Notes: generated by a model from the sequence alone, not told the origin. A stretch of 64,000 nucleotides of DNA from Lederbergia wuyishanensis (GCF_022900255.1 NZ_JALIRM010000011.1:62001-126000), one strand, 5' to 3'; counted from the stretch's first letter, positions 8,858 to 18,894 are shown. Numbers and translations: made by a program.

Positions 8858-9946
8858 TTGAAGCAAACAATTCAACCTGTGTACAATTTTAACGCTGGTC
8901 CTTCAGCTCTTCCTTCAGCAGTTCTTGAAAAAGCTCAACAGGAATTACTTAATTTCCGTGGTACTGGAATGTCCGTCATGGAATTAAGCCATAGAAGCTC
9001 TACATATGAAGAAGTACATAACAAAGCCATTACTCGCTTAAAAACTCTATTTTCCATTCCTGAAAATTACGAAGTGCTCTTCTTACAAGGTGGAGCAAGT
9101 CTTCAATTTTCAATGATTCCAATGAACTTTTTACAACAAGGTCAAAAAGCTGCTTATGTGAATACAGGAGTATGGGCTGAAAAAGCATTTGCTGAGGCTA
9201 AGCTATTCGGCGAACCTTACGAAGCAGCCAGCAGTAAAGAGAGTAACCATTGTTTTATCCCTAATAACCTAAGTTATAATCAAGATGATGCATATATTCA
9301 TATCACGTCAAATAACACGATTTATGGCACTCAATGGAAAGATTTCCCTGAGACAGGTGACGTACCATTAATCGCTGATATGTCTAGTGACATCATGTCA
9401 AAAACGGTTGATATTAGCAAATTTGCGATGATCTATGCTGGTGCGCAAAAAAACCTTGGTCCATCTGGGGTAACAGTTGTCATTATTCGTAAAGATATGA
9501 TTGAAAAAGCAAATCCAAATGTACCGACAATGTTAAAATATAGCACACATTATAAAAATAATTCGTTATTTAATACCCCTCCTACTTTCGGCATTTATAT
9601 GCTTGGAGAAGTACTTGGTTGGATTGAGGAAAAAGGCGGGTTACAAGCTTTAGCAAAACAAAATGAAGAAAAAGCAAAACTCATATATGACGCGATTGAC
9701 GAAAGTAATGGATTTTATGTAGGGCACGCTGAACCAGAAAGCCGTTCCCTAATGAATATTACGTTCAGACTTGCAGATCAAGAATTAGAGAAGAAATTTT
9801 TAGAAGAAGCTAAACAAGCTGGATTTGTTGGGATAAACGGTTATCGTACAGTAGGGGGCTGCCGAGCTTCTACATATAACGCCGTTCCTGTAGAAGCTTG
9901 TATGGCGTTAAGAGAATTTATGATTCAATTTCAGAACAATAATTAA
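8858..9946 (+). CDS. serC: phosphoserine aminotransferase
   Basis: Converts 3-phosphohydroxypyruvate and glutamate to phosphoserine in serine biosynthesis; a PLP enzyme of class V aminotransferases. It begins with the family hallmark 'YNFNAGPSALP', has 'SHRSSTYEE' and 'LFLQGGASLQF', and the PLP lysine in 'YAGAQKNLGPSG' (about residue 197). The predicted 362 residues are normal. I choose TTG 8858, because GGAGTGA lies 5 bases upstream; an in-frame GTG at 8849 overlaps that ribosome binding site. It stands alone, with its own terminator 3 bases downstream and a possible structured leader. Confidence 0.95.
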   Translation: MKQTIQPVYNFNAGPSALPSAVLEKAQQELLNFRGTGMSVMELSHRSSTYEEVHNKAITRLKTLFSIPENYEVLFLQGGASLQFSMIPMNFLQQGQKAAYVNTGVWAEKAFAEAKLFGEPYEAASSKESNHCFIPNNLSYNQDDAYIHITSNNTIYGTQWKDFPETGDVPLIADMSSDIMSKTVDISKFAMIYAGAQKNLGPSGVTVVIIRKDMIEKANPNVPTMLKYSTHYKNNSLFNTPPTFGIYMLGEVLGWIEEKGGLQALAKQNEEKAKLIYDAIDESNGFYVGHAEPESRSLMNITFRLADQELEKKFLEEAKQAGFVGINGYRTVGGCRASTYNAVPVEACMALREFMIQFQNNN

Positions 9947-9950
9947 AAGG

Positions 9951-9996
9951 AAAACGGAAGCTGCTTAATATTAATTGAGTAGCTTCCGTTTTTTAT
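9951..9996 (+). terminator. rho-independent terminator of serC
   Basis: AAAACGGAAGCT (9951-9962) pairs with AGCTTCCGTTTT (9981-9992), with further pairing inside, followed by TTATTTTA. Confidence 0.88.
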
Positions 9997-10048
9997 TTTA
10001 GTATCCGATTTCCATCAACCTTACTAAATTCTTGTGACTAGTATAAGA

Positions 10049-11533
10049 TTAATAGTTTGGATTTTCTTTTACATTAATCCAGGAATCAGTAATTTCGAGT
10101 TGGCCCGCTAATTGTAACAGAAGGTCTTCACAGCCACGCCTTGCCATCACTTGAACACCACAAGGAAGACCGTCTTTTGTTAGATGCATAGGAAGAGTCA
10201 TAGCTGGTTGACCCGTTAGATTAGCAAGCTGTGTAAAAGGAGTACGCTCGAGACTTTTGTATGCTATCTTGTCAACAAAACCTGACTTTTTCAAAACTCC
10301 TCCTAAACCTAGGCCTCCAATTGTTCGAATTAGTATTTTTTCAAATTGGGTTTGATCCAGCTCACCAATCCTTGATGGAGGATAAGCTGTAGTAGGTGTA
10401 ATGTAGAGGTCATAGTCGTCGTGAAAGTTTTCCATTTGGATTGCCGCCTGATCCCAGAATGTTAAGCTTGTTAAAAATTCTTCTGCAGACACAGCTTTAC
10501 CTAGTAGACTAAGAATCCAAGTTGTCGGTTCTACATCCTGAAATCTTACTTTTCGTCCAATCACATCTTCAAGCGCAGTCAACGTTGCTGCAACTTCTGC
10601 AAAATATAACATCATATAATTACTAGCTAATCTCTTACCATCTACTGAAGCTTCTTGTTCAATGACATGATGTCCCATACTTTCAAGAAGCTTTACTGTT
10701 TTATTAACAGCTTCCTTACATTCATCATCAACTGTGGATCCTAATGGTGAATTTGTTGTAAACGCAATTTTTAATGGACGTGAAATAGGAGTCTGCGATG
10801 CTTCCAGATAAGATCCATTATAAGGCGGAGCAATAAAAGCAGAGGTCCGATCATAACGATACTGGTCAAGCATCGCGGCACTGTCCCTAACTGTTCTACT
10901 TAATATATGATCGACTGAGGCGCCTTGCCATACCCGCCCTCTAGTAGGACCAATCGGTGTGCGTCCGCGAGTTGGTTTTAACCCAAATAAACCACAAAAA
11001 GCGGCCGGAATCCGAATCGAGCCACCCCCATCATTTGCACCTGCAATGGGAACCATCCCCGATGCGACCGCCGCTGCTGAGCCTCCACTTGATCCTCCTG
11101 GTGTATAATCTGTATTCCAAGGATTTCTGGAGGCACCATAAAAGACCGGTTCTGTTATTCCCATTAGCGCAAATTCAGGTACATTCGTTTGACCTAAGAT
11201 GACAACTCCAGTATCCCTTAATTGACGAACGAACTCACTATCTTGATCTGCAATAAAATTGGATAATACCTTTGAACCACTTGAATTTGGCTGCCCTTTT
11301 ATTTCCTGCGAAATATCTTTCGTTAATACCGGAACACCAGCAAATATTCCTTTGGACTGAACGAGATCCTCTTCCTTGGGCTGATCATATATTCTATGAA
11401 TAACCGCATTTAGCTTCCCATTTTTTTGCTCAATCTCTTGTATTGCCATCTCTTGTACTTCTTCAGGCTTTACTTCTCTTTTTTGAATTAATTCTGCTAA
11501 GCCTAATCCATCATATTGCTTGTAATCGAACAT
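10049..11533 (-). CDS. amidase signature family protein
   Basis: A 494-residue amidase-family hydrolase. The Ser-cisSer-Lys triad is visible: Lys in 'VPVLTKDI' (about residue 71), the cis-serine in '[14 protein letters not shown]' (about 147-160) and the serine nucleophile in '[11 protein letters not shown]' (about 170). 'KPTRGR' follows, as usual. It is not GatA by context, since no gatC or gatB is nearby; the substrate is unknown (aliphatic or aromatic amide, or peptide amide). The ATG start has GAGGTGATG upstream. It is apparently a single-gene unit. Confidence 0.9.
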   Translation of the reverse strand: MFDYKQYDGLGLAELIQKREVKPEEVQEMAIQEIEQKNGKLNAVIHRIYDQPKEEDLVQSKGIFAGVPVLTKDISQEIKGQPNSSGSKVLSNFIADQDSEFVRQLRDTGVVILGQTNVPEFALMGITEPVFYGASRNPWNTDYTPGGSSGGSAAAVASGMVPIAGANDGGGSIRIPAAFCGLFGLKPTRGRTPIGPTRGRVWQGASVDHILSRTVRDSAAMLDQYRYDRTSAFIAPPYNGSYLEASQTPISRPLKIAFTTNSPLGSTVDDECKEAVNKTVKLLESMGHHVIEQEASVDGKRLASNYMMLYFAEVAATLTALEDVIGRKVRFQDVEPTTWILSLLGKAVSAEEFLTSLTFWDQAAIQMENFHDDYDLYITPTTAYPPSRIGELDQTQFEKILIRTIGGLGLGGVLKKSGFVDKIAYKSLERTPFTQLANLTGQPAMTLPMHLTKDGLPCGVQVMARRGCEDLLLQLAGQLEITDSWINVKENPNY

Positions 11534-11660
11534 TGTTTCATCACCTCTATTCAGAGAAAGTAATCAATTTTTAGCTTGTTGCCTTTAACATCTCATAATC
11601 TATTTGTATTAATCTATATTTGTGAACTATATAAAAGTTTTTACTAACATTTTTCCATAA

Positions 11661-11714
11661 TAATAAAAAAGCCTTTCACACAATAGAAGTTTAAAGCTTA
11701 AATCAGTGAAAGGT
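11661..11714 (-). terminator. rho-independent terminator downstream of the VOC gene
   Basis: Read on the minus strand, ACCTTTCAC (11714-11706) pairs with GTGAAAGGC (11679-11671), with a 26-nt loop that can itself fold, followed by TTTTTTATTA. It lies about 90 bases past the VOC stop codon. Confidence 0.65.
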
Positions 11715-11804
11715 TCTGGAGATTTATTTTTTTACATCAGAGTATGATCTATATATTATTAGAATCCACTATATTAACACTCCCTCTGTAAATATTGAAA
11801 GATT

Positions 11805-12200
11805 CTATTTGGCGTTCTCATCCGGTTGATGAATTCCGAATATATTTCCTTCCGAATCAATATAGTAACCCTGCCATGCCATTCCAGGCAGAGCATGTTT
11901 TGGCTTGGCGACCTTACCTCCGTTATTAAGAATTTTCGCTTCGGTAGAATCGTAATCTTCTACTCCGATTGTACAAGTATATCCATTCATAGCCTGGCCC
12001 GATGCTGGAGGTGCACTTTGACGTTGCATTAACGCCCCGTTAATTCCAAGCTCATTTGCATCGCCAGTGACTGCCCCAAAATAAGGCATTCCTGCATAAT
12101 CGCTCCAATCTTCAAATGACCATCCAAATGCCTCTCCATAAAACTTTTTTGCGCGCTCCATATCATCTACATGAATTTCAAAATGAATTAATCTTCCCAT
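11805..12200 (-). CDS. VOC (glyoxalase/bleomycin resistance) family protein
   Basis: A 131-residue single-module vicinal-oxygen-chelate protein: 'HFEIHVDDMERAKKFYGEAFGW' is the classic first beta-alpha unit, given here as residues 5-26, and 'DSEGNIFGIHQ' is the closing strand. One candidate metal ligand (His in HFEIHV) and a late glutamate (SEGN) are present. The enzymatic role is unknown; members include thiol transferases and antibiotic-binding proteins. I start it at ATG 12200 because GGAGGG lies 4 bases upstream, rather than at an ATG 12 bases earlier. Confidence 0.88.
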   Translation of the reverse strand: MGRLIHFEIHVDDMERAKKFYGEAFGWSFEDWSDYAGMPYFGAVTGDANELGINGALMQRQSAPPASGQAMNGYTCTIGVEDYDSTEAKILNNGGKVAKPKHALPGMAWQGYYIDSEGNIFGIHQPDENAK

Positions 12201-12364
12201 GATTCCCTCCATAATGTTCCTGAAAATATTTTCTTACTAGTATTTTATATTCTACCTTTGCTTATGGTTTCCTTCTCTTATTTCAATATATCAATGTTAT
12301 TCAATAGAGCAATATTGCCTAAAACCGTTGTGCACTATAGGAATGGAGGAAAAAAAGTGTTTAA

Positions 12365-12412
12365 TAAAAAAACGTCTTCCTCCTACAAAATCTAATTGTA
12401 AGAACAAGACGT
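12365..12412 (-). terminator. rho-independent terminator of the EamA transporter gene
   Basis: On the minus strand ACGTCTT (12412-12406) pairs with AAGACGT (12378-12372), followed by seven T residues. It starts 9 bases after the stop codon. Confidence 0.75.
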
Positions 12413-12420
12413 ATGGTTAG

Positions 12421-13386
12421 TTAGGATACCCGTTCACGCAAATTCGTTTGAATATGCTCCTTGTATTCTTTCTTTTGCAACCTTACAAGAATATTATTAG
12501 CCAATAGAGCAATAACAATCAAGATAGTACCAAGAATATCATACATCGTTACATCATAGCCTTGATAAATCGAAATTAATAGTGTAGTAACCGGAACAAA
12601 GTTAATGAATAAAAGTGCATTTATAGGTGATAAAATACTTACACCGATATTCCATCCGAGCAATGCAATGAGGCCCGGAAATATAATCATAAATAGTAAA
12701 TGTGGACTTGTTGCTATGATAACCTCTTCTGTTGGAAATGATATATATCCAAACAGCGTCGCTCCTCCTACTATCACAACCGCCGTTATCGTTCCAAGCA
12801 AACAACTTAACGTTGAATACCGCAAAACGGACCAACTGCTAAACCTACTCCCACCCATTGTGTAAATAACCCATCCTATAACTGCAATAAATATGAAAAT
12901 GGTAGGAATAATATCTTCCGTCGCACCCAGAAATGCTTTAATATCACCTTTTGTAATGACTAATAACGCACCGACCAATGACACGATTACACATATTAAT
13001 GTGAATGATTGTGGACGTTTATTAAAAATCATCCATAATATCACGATGGATATCATCGGCATTAAGGACTCCATAATTGATGCAACGATTACTCCTGATT
13101 CTCCTAGTAAGTCTTCTCCCCAGAAGATGAATAGATTATAAACCGTAAATGCCATTGTCCCAAAGAACCATAATTGCAGACCTTTACCGTCAAATCGAAA
13201 TGCTTGTTTTCCTTCTTTCCAGAAAAGCATCACTACCAAAATGATTGTAACAACACCATAACGAATGATTGTAAAATAAAAAGGATCAATATGTTTAAAA
13301 GCTGCATGTGCTACAGGAAACATAGCTCCCCATGAAACTGCAGCAATAAAGCACAAAAAAGCTCCCCACAATACATTGTTTCTCAA
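12421..13386 (-). CDS. EamA/DMT-family transporter
   Basis: A 321-residue membrane protein with ten hydrophobic segments in two EamA repeats ('AAVSWGAMFPVAHAAF' near the N-terminus, 'AVIGWVIYTMGG' starting the second half). The family mostly exports amino acids or other small metabolites; the substrate is unknown. It starts at TTG 13386 with GAGG about 9 bases upstream. It is divergent from the LysR-type regulator at 13524, the common layout in which the regulator controls the exporter from the 137-bp shared promoter region. Confidence 0.9.
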   Translation of the reverse strand: MRNNVLWGAFLCFIAAVSWGAMFPVAHAAFKHIDPFYFTIIRYGVVTIILVVMLFWKEGKQAFRFDGKGLQLWFFGTMAFTVYNLFIFWGEDLLGESGVIVASIMESLMPMISIVILWMIFNKRPQSFTLICVIVSLVGALLVITKGDIKAFLGATEDIIPTIFIFIAVIGWVIYTMGGSRFSSWSVLRYSTLSCLLGTITAVVIVGGATLFGYISFPTEEVIIATSPHLLFMIIFPGLIALLGWNIGVSILSPINALLFINFVPVTTLLISIYQGYDVTMYDILGTILIVIALLANNILVRLQKKEYKEHIQTNLRERVS

Positions 13387-13523
13387 GTTTCTTCTGCCTC
13401 CCCGAATGATGACTGATTCATTATCTAATCTTTTTGATATCTTGTAAAATGAATGTTATTGATGATTTACTATCACTTTTCGTGATATCATATTAAAATG
13501 GAATATTATGAGGGTGATTAATA

Positions 13524-14393
13524 GTGGAATTTAAAGACTTAGAGATCTTTCAGTTGGTTGCAGATAGAGGTACCATTACAGCAGCAGCAGAAGAGTTGAA
13601 TTACGTGCAATCAAATATTACATCTAGAATTCGTAAGTTAGAAGCGGAAATGAATACTCCGTTGATTAATCGACATCGACGAGGGATGAGCTTAACACCA
13701 GAGGGGAAAAAACTATTAACCTATAGTACAAAAATTTTATTCTTAAAAGAAGAAATGAAAAAAGCAGTTCAAATTAATAAGGAACCGTCAGGAAAATTAG
13801 AAATCGGTACAATAGAAAGCGTCATTCATTTACCAAAAATTTTGTCAAGCTATATAAAAAAATATACAGATGTCGATTTGTCTGTATTTACTGGAGTTAC
13901 TAAAAACTTGGTGGCGGAAGTATTAAATCATAAGTTGGATGGTGCTTTCATTACAGAATCAGATTTTGATCACGACCTCGTTTCTCATGAAGTATTTCAA
14001 GAGGAACTCGTTTTAATCTCTGATACTCGTTTTTCTACTCTAGAAGAGTTAAAAGAAGAACCTATTTTATGTTTTAGCCAAGGTTGTGGATACCGAGCAC
14101 GTCTAGCAGAATGGTATAAAGATCAAAACATTACCCCTAAAAAAATAATGGAATTCGGTACATTAGAAACCATCTTACGTAGTGTTGTTATGGGACTTGG
14201 CATTGCATTCGTTCCAAAGTCAGAAGTAATACGATTGGAAAAGGATGGACTTATTCAATTCCATAAACTTCCGGAGCAATACAGTAAGATAAAAACTGTT
14301 TTTATAAGAAGATCTGATACTTACTTAACACCAACAATCGAAAAATTTATAGAAACAATAGAAATCAATAAACAGGAGAATATTTTTTTATAA
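13524..14393 (+). CDS. LysR-family transcriptional regulator
   Basis: A 289-residue regulator with an N-terminal winged helix-turn-helix ('FQLVADRGTITAAAEELNYVQSNITSRI', residues about 9-36, given here as the HTH region) and a periplasmic-binding-like effector domain from about residue 90. It begins at GTG 13524 behind GAGGGTGATT. It probably controls the divergent EamA transporter. The effector is unknown. A terminator hairpin follows by 15 bases. Confidence 0.93.
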   Translation: MEFKDLEIFQLVADRGTITAAAEELNYVQSNITSRIRKLEAEMNTPLINRHRRGMSLTPEGKKLLTYSTKILFLKEEMKKAVQINKEPSGKLEIGTIESVIHLPKILSSYIKKYTDVDLSVFTGVTKNLVAEVLNHKLDGAFITESDFDHDLVSHEVFQEELVLISDTRFSTLEELKEEPILCFSQGCGYRARLAEWYKDQNITPKKIMEFGTLETILRSVVMGLGIAFVPKSEVIRLEKDGLIQFHKLPEQYSKIKTVFIRRSDTYLTPTIEKFIETIEINKQENIFL

Positions 14394-14407
14394 TATAAGG
14401 AGATAAC

Positions 14408-14446
14408 AAAACAGACTTCCAACTTTAAACGTTGAAAGTCTGTTTT
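14408..14446. terminator. terminator hairpin between convergent genes
   Basis: AAACAGACTTCCAAC (14408-14422) pairs with GTTGAAAGTCTGTTT (14431-14445), with one mismatch and a loop of 8 nt. It lies between the LysR gene and the convergent symporter gene and may serve both. Confidence 0.75.
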
Positions 14447-14525
14447 GACTGCTTTATTACTATCGGTGATTTCTACTCCAAATTAGCGCAAATAGAATTT
14501 TACCAAATAGATTTAGAGAATTTAA

Positions 14526-15785
14526 TTAAGCTTCTTGAATGTTTTCAGCCTCAAATGGAGGGTTAAATTGATTTTCCCACTTAGAAACAACGATCGCTGC
14601 TAATGAATTTCCTACCACGTTAACCGCAGTACGTCCCATATCTAGAATACGGTCAATACCAGCAATAAATGCTAATCCTTCAGGAGGTAAACCAATTGTA
14701 CTAAATGTAGCTAATAAAACAACAAAGGAGACACCAGGTACTCCTGCCATACCTTTAGATGTTACCATTAAGACTAACATTAGTGTAATTTGGTGTATAA
14801 TGCTTAGTTCAATTCCATACATTTGGGCAATAAATAAGGAAGCTATTGCTTGATATAAAACAGAACCATCCAAATTAAAGGAGTAACCTGTTGGAATAAC
14901 GAAAGTAGCAATATGCTTAGGACTCCCTGCCCTCTCCATTTTGTCCATAATTTTCGGAAGTACCGTCTCCGAGCTTGATGTGGAAAAAGCTAAAATTAAC
15001 TCTTCTTTAATCATCTTCATTAATTTAAAAATACTAAACCCAACAAACTTTGCCATCAAGCCTAAAATCACTATTACAAAGAAAATCATGGTTCCATATA
15101 CTGTAAAGGCTAACTTACCTAATGGAATAAGTGAATTGAAACCATATTTAGAAATTGTTACACCGATTAATGCAAAAACCCCAATAGGAGCGTACTTCAT
15201 AAATAAGTTCGTAACATAAAACATGGCATTTGCTGTACCTTCAAAGAAACGCAGAACCGGTTTTCCTTTTTCACCAATGGCTGCAATTCCAAGACCAAAT
15301 ACAACCGCAAAGAAAATAATTGCAAGCATATCGCCTTCGACCATAGCTTGAAATGGATTTGTTGGAACAATATGAAGTAAGGTGTCCGCAATTGATTTTC
15401 CTTCTTGTTCCTCTGAAGTGTGTACATAGCCTGAGATGTCGCTTCGCTCTAGCTTGTCCATATTTAATCCAGCACCAGGCTGAAATATATTAGCTGAAAT
15501 TAGGCCTACAGCTATGGCAACTAATGTCATACCAATAAAATAGGTAAGGGATTTAGCACCTAACTTACCAACAGATTTCAAATCACCAACACCAGCTATA
15601 GCAACGATAATACTAGAAAGTACAATTGGCACAACAATCATTTTAATTAATCGGATAAAAAGATCACCAAATGGCTGTAAGGCACTCTGTGCCGTCTCAT
15701 TTCCATAGAAAAGCCCACCGACGATTATACCCAATAGAAGACCGATAAAAATTTGATTTGCTAAACTTAATTTAAACCTTTTCAT
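14526..15785 (-). CDS. dicarboxylate/amino acid:cation symporter (GltP/GltT-type)
   Basis: A 419-residue member of the DAACS family, which takes up glutamate, aspartate or C4-dicarboxylates with protons or sodium. Signature elements are the serine-rich hairpin 'FSTSSSETVLP' (about residue 268), 'GYSFNLDGSVLY' (about 301) and 'DRILDMGRTAVNVVGNS' (about 377), whose D-x3-R/T-x-x-N pattern lines the substrate site. The ATG start has AAGGTGGGG upstream. Its transcript carries a c-di-AMP riboswitch about 140 nt before the start, so expression should fall when c-di-AMP is high. This fits glutamate uptake as part of potassium/osmotic control. Confidence 0.93.
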   Translation of the reverse strand: MKRFKLSLANQIFIGLLLGIIVGGLFYGNETAQSALQPFGDLFIRLIKMIVVPIVLSSIIVAIAGVGDLKSVGKLGAKSLTYFIGMTLVAIAVGLISANIFQPGAGLNMDKLERSDISGYVHTSEEQEGKSIADTLLHIVPTNPFQAMVEGDMLAIIFFAVVFGLGIAAIGEKGKPVLRFFEGTANAMFYVTNLFMKYAPIGVFALIGVTISKYGFNSLIPLGKLAFTVYGTMIFFVIVILGLMAKFVGFSIFKLMKMIKEELILAFSTSSSETVLPKIMDKMERAGSPKHIATFVIPTGYSFNLDGSVLYQAIASLFIAQMYGIELSIIHQITLMLVLMVTSKGMAGVPGVSFVVLLATFSTIGLPPEGLAFIAGIDRILDMGRTAVNVVGNSLAAIVVSKWENQFNPPFEAENIQEA

Positions 15786-15923
15786 TATTTACCCCACCTT
15801 CATGATGATATTTAATAAACGAATTGCGCAGGTAAGGGAAACAAGTAGAAATGAATGAAAACTATTGATTAAATTAACAAAAAAAAAGCTATTACCGAAT
15901 AACATAATACATTCATTCTGTTT

Positions 15924-16059
15924 CCTCTAAAACGCTGACGAGGTTAGCTTTCAGGTTAGGACTAATGGAAACGATAAGCCCTTTCTATTCAGAATTCACC
16001 TATAACGGAAATATCCGTATAATAATTTGGGTCCCCCGCTCTTAAAAGAAGATTAAGCG
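15924..16059 (-). promoter_or_regulatory. cyclic di-AMP riboswitch (ydaO/yuaA motif)
   Basis: Read on the minus strand, the conserved blocks of the ydaO aptamer appear in order: CGCTTAATCT, GAGCGGGGGACCCA, AGGTGAATTC, AAAGGGCTTATCG, and AAAGCTAACCTCGTCAGCG, then AGAGG. It lies upstream of the symporter gene. A run of nine U residues (15879-15887 on the plus strand as A) follows behind a weak hairpin and is the likely transcription-control site. AAGATTAAG/CTTAATCTT (16049-16057, 16070-16078) is a perfect inverted repeat overlapping the aptamer's 5' strand. Confidence 0.9.
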
Positions 16060-16078
16060 AAAAAATATACTTAATCTT

Positions 16079-16655
16079 ATCATTAAAATGCTATATCAGT
16101 AAACTATTGATTATTTCCAGATACTTTGAAATTAGCTTTAACGATATCCCTACAGCTACCAAAACAATAATCAAATAATAGTTTTACGCTTGAATACTGT
16201 GACTGGCATGGCACTTTCTTATATCGCTTATGATTCCCCTTAATGTTAATTTTGTAACCTATAATATTATTCTAGTAAAATATTCCTATTCCCGTATTTA
16301 TCGATAAGAACATAAAAAAGAGACAGGTGTTTTATCCTATCTCATCGATTATTATAAGAGCATTTTACCTTTACAAGATTTTTACCCTTGCTAAACTTTT
16401 TCTACCTTTACCAATGAGTGTTCCAATTTTTAGCAACTTCAATGGATATTATTTCATCTATTTTATTATCTGCAAAATGATTTCTATATCGAAACTGCTA
16501 TTTGTATCATTTGTTCTTTTTTTCGAACATCAAGAACTAGATTCATAAAAGTTAGATATTCACATGTATAAGTAAAGCGCATGTAAAATCTAATGTATAT
16601 AACCTTTGGCGTTAAAATTTGCGCAAATAATTAATTCCTATCGTGTCCTATACAA
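16079..16655. other. gene-free AT-rich stretch
   Basis: I see no convincing gene. A minus-strand hairpin, GAGATAGG/CCTGTCTC (16320-16343), followed by six U residues (16314-16319), looks like a terminator for an unseen or read-through transcript. The promoter of the riboswitch transcript should lie just above 16080. One 73-codon plus-strand frame (16327-16548) lacks a ribosome binding site and is not supported. Confidence 0.5.
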
Positions 16656-16698
16656 AAGAAAAATACTCACAAACTTTGATAAATCAATTTTTGTGAGC
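16656..16698 (-). terminator. rho-independent terminator of leuA
   Basis: On the minus strand GCTCACAAA (16698-16690) pairs with TTTGTGAGT (16673-16665), followed by ATTTTTCTTTT. It lies 50 bases past the leuA stop codon. Confidence 0.8.
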
Positions 16699-16748
16699 AT
16701 TTGCTTTTTGAAATTTAAACTTGATATGTTCAAATGAGTGTCAGTTTT

Positions 16749-18440
16749 TTATATATCCACCGACACCTTACTAACCGCCATCTTTTTCAACAAATTATTA
16801 ATCGCGCTACAAAGCGCCTTAACAGAAGAGGTCATAATATCCGCATCAATCCCACTTCCCCAATAAACAGAACCGTCAGACGCCGTAATTCCTACATACG
16901 ATACGGCATTCGATCTCGATCCAATTTCCTGGGCATGCTCTTTGTAGACTAAATCTGTATATTCGATACCGAGTCTCTTTTGAAGTGCGTTGCTGATTGA
17001 ATCAAGTCTACCATTTCCTTCGCCTGTCAATTGTTCCATTTCGTCGTTAATTTTAACGGTAACGGTTGTTTCAAAATCATCCGAATGATTGTAACGGTAA
17101 CGAATAAATTCGACTGGAGTAGAGACATTCACATATTCTTTCGTGAAAATACTATATATTTCATTTGGCAAAAGTTCTTTTTGCATTTGGTCTGATTCGT
17201 TTTTCACAACATACCCGAAGCTTTCGCGCATTTTTGGAGGTAGATCGAATCCATACTGCTGCTCGAGTACATAACCGATACCACCTTTACCCGACTGACT
17301 GTTTATACGGATGACGTCCCCTTCATATTCCCTTCCAATATCTTTTGGATCAATGAGTAAATATGGTACTGTCCATTTATCACATTCGTTTTCTTCACGC
17401 CATTTCATTCCTTTGGCGATTGCATCTTGATGTGAACCAGAGAACGCTGCAAATACAAGTTTCCCAGCATATGGCTGTCTCTCATTCACCTTCATTTTCG
17501 TCATGCGCTCATACACTTCAATGATATCAAGGATATTTTCAAAGTTAAGTTTAGGGTCTACTCCATGAGAATACATATTTAAAGCAAGTGTGACGATATC
17601 TACATTACCTGTTCTTTCCCCATTTCCAAACAGAGTTCCCTCAATTCTTTCTCCACCAGCAAGAAGCCCTAACTCAGCGTCCGCAACTCCACTTCCTCTA
17701 TCATTATGCGGATGAAGTGACAGAATCACATTTTCCCTGTAGTTCATATGGTTGCTCATGTATTCAATTTGACTCGCATACACGTGTGGCATAGACATCG
17801 ATACTGTTGCAGGTAAATTTATGATTACTTTATTATCAGGTGTTGGTTGCCAAACATCGAGAACTTGATTGCACACATCAAGTGCAAAATCAATTTCTGT
17901 ACCTGTAAAACTCTCAGGGGAATATTGAAATTTGAAATTCCCTTCCGTTTCAGCAGCATATTTTTGCAGTAATTTTGCTCCAGATACAGCAATTTCGGCA
18001 ATTTCTTCTTTCGACTTTCTGAACACTTGCTCACGTTGAGCTACCGAAGTTGAGTTATACAGGTGAACAACCGCGTTTTTTGCTCCCTTAAGTGATTCAA
18101 ATGTCTTTTTAATAATATGTTCTCTGGATTGTGTCAATACTTGAATCGTTACATCATCAGGTATCAAGTTTTCTTCGATTAACGTACGCAAAAATGTATA
18201 TTCAGTTTCGGAAGCAGCTGGAAAACCTACTTCAATTTCCTTAAATCCGATTTGAACAAGTAATTGAAAATATTCTAGCTTCTCTTCAAGATTCATCGGA
18301 ACGACAAGCGCCTGATTTCCATCTCGAAGATCGACACTACACCATGTTGGTGCTTCTGTAATATATTCCTTCTGCGCCCAATTGAAACTCATCTCTGGGG
18401 GCATAAAATAACCTCTCGCATACTTATCCACGTTTTTCAT
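16749..18440 (-). CDS. leuA: 2-isopropylmalate synthase, long (yeast/actinobacterial-type) form
   Basis: Condenses acetyl-CoA with 2-ketoisovalerate, the first step of leucine synthesis. The 563 residues match the long LeuA subclass. Visible motifs are 'DLRDGNQALV' (about residue 39), the metal ligands 'HPHNDRGSGVADAE' (about 242) and 'GTLFGNGERTGNVD' (about 273). The C-terminal regulatory domain (about 440-563) carries 'GNGRLDSISNAL', expected for leucine feedback. It starts at ATG 18440. No other leucine gene is adjacent, yet a full T-box leader precedes it, so this isolated copy is controlled by tRNA-Leu charging. Confidence 0.94.
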   Translation of the reverse strand: MKNVDKYARGYFMPPEMSFNWAQKEYITEAPTWCSVDLRDGNQALVVPMNLEEKLEYFQLLVQIGFKEIEVGFPAASETEYTFLRTLIEENLIPDDVTIQVLTQSREHIIKKTFESLKGAKNAVVHLYNSTSVAQREQVFRKSKEEIAEIAVSGAKLLQKYAAETEGNFKFQYSPESFTGTEIDFALDVCNQVLDVWQPTPDNKVIINLPATVSMSMPHVYASQIEYMSNHMNYRENVILSLHPHNDRGSGVADAELGLLAGGERIEGTLFGNGERTGNVDIVTLALNMYSHGVDPKLNFENILDIIEVYERMTKMKVNERQPYAGKLVFAAFSGSHQDAIAKGMKWREENECDKWTVPYLLIDPKDIGREYEGDVIRINSQSGKGGIGYVLEQQYGFDLPPKMRESFGYVVKNESDQMQKELLPNEIYSIFTKEYVNVSTPVEFIRYRYNHSDDFETTVTVKINDEMEQLTGEGNGRLDSISNALQKRLGIEYTDLVYKEHAQEIGSRSNAVSYVGITASDGSVYWGSGIDADIMTSSVKALCSAINNLLKKMAVSKVSVDI

Positions 18441-18490
18441 ATTGTTAACCGCCCTTTCGAATATTACTGATTATATGCATGTTCTAAATA

Positions 18491-18784
18491 AAAAAAGCCC
18501 TTCACCTCTATTTAAATATAGAGACGAAAGACTTTGTCAGCATTCGCGGTACCACTCTAATTCATACCAATTATGGTATGCACTCTGCCGGATATCGGTT
18601 TATAAACCAAATATCCCCTAATATAACGGTTAGGCTCCGTCCCCACTTACTTTTAATCTTTTCGGTGGGCTGCTTCAAGGCGAGTTCGGATCAATCCACG
18701 GCTGTTTCACACCACCCAACAGCTCTCTTTGCGCTTCAGCAAATCCTACTATTCCTCTTCTTCGCATTTAAATATTTTAAAAAT
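18491..18784 (-). promoter_or_regulatory. T-box leader, leucine specifier (CTC)
   Basis: On the minus strand the T-box consensus AGAGTGGTACCGCG (about 18544-18557) precedes a terminator hairpin, AGTCTTTCGTCTC...GAGGTGAAGGGCT, followed by seven U residues (18490-18496). The stem I region contains GAACTCGCC. CTC at 18684-18682 is the likely specifier codon for leucine, matching the leuA gene downstream. The 5' end (AGAAGAGGAATAGTAG) is typical of stem I. Confidence 0.93.
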
Positions 18785-18894
18785 TATATCAAATGAAAAG
18801 AAAGTAATCAAGATTTTTTCAAAAGTTTCTTTTAATTTGTAATATTATTACCTATAAAAAAGAGTTTCTTATTGTCTTAGCAGTAAAGCAAAAT

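Noticed and set aside
16327-16548. 73-codon plus-strand hydrophobic frame in the gap between symporter and leuA
   Set aside because: No ribosome binding site, extreme AT bias, and it overlaps a minus-strand terminator hairpin.
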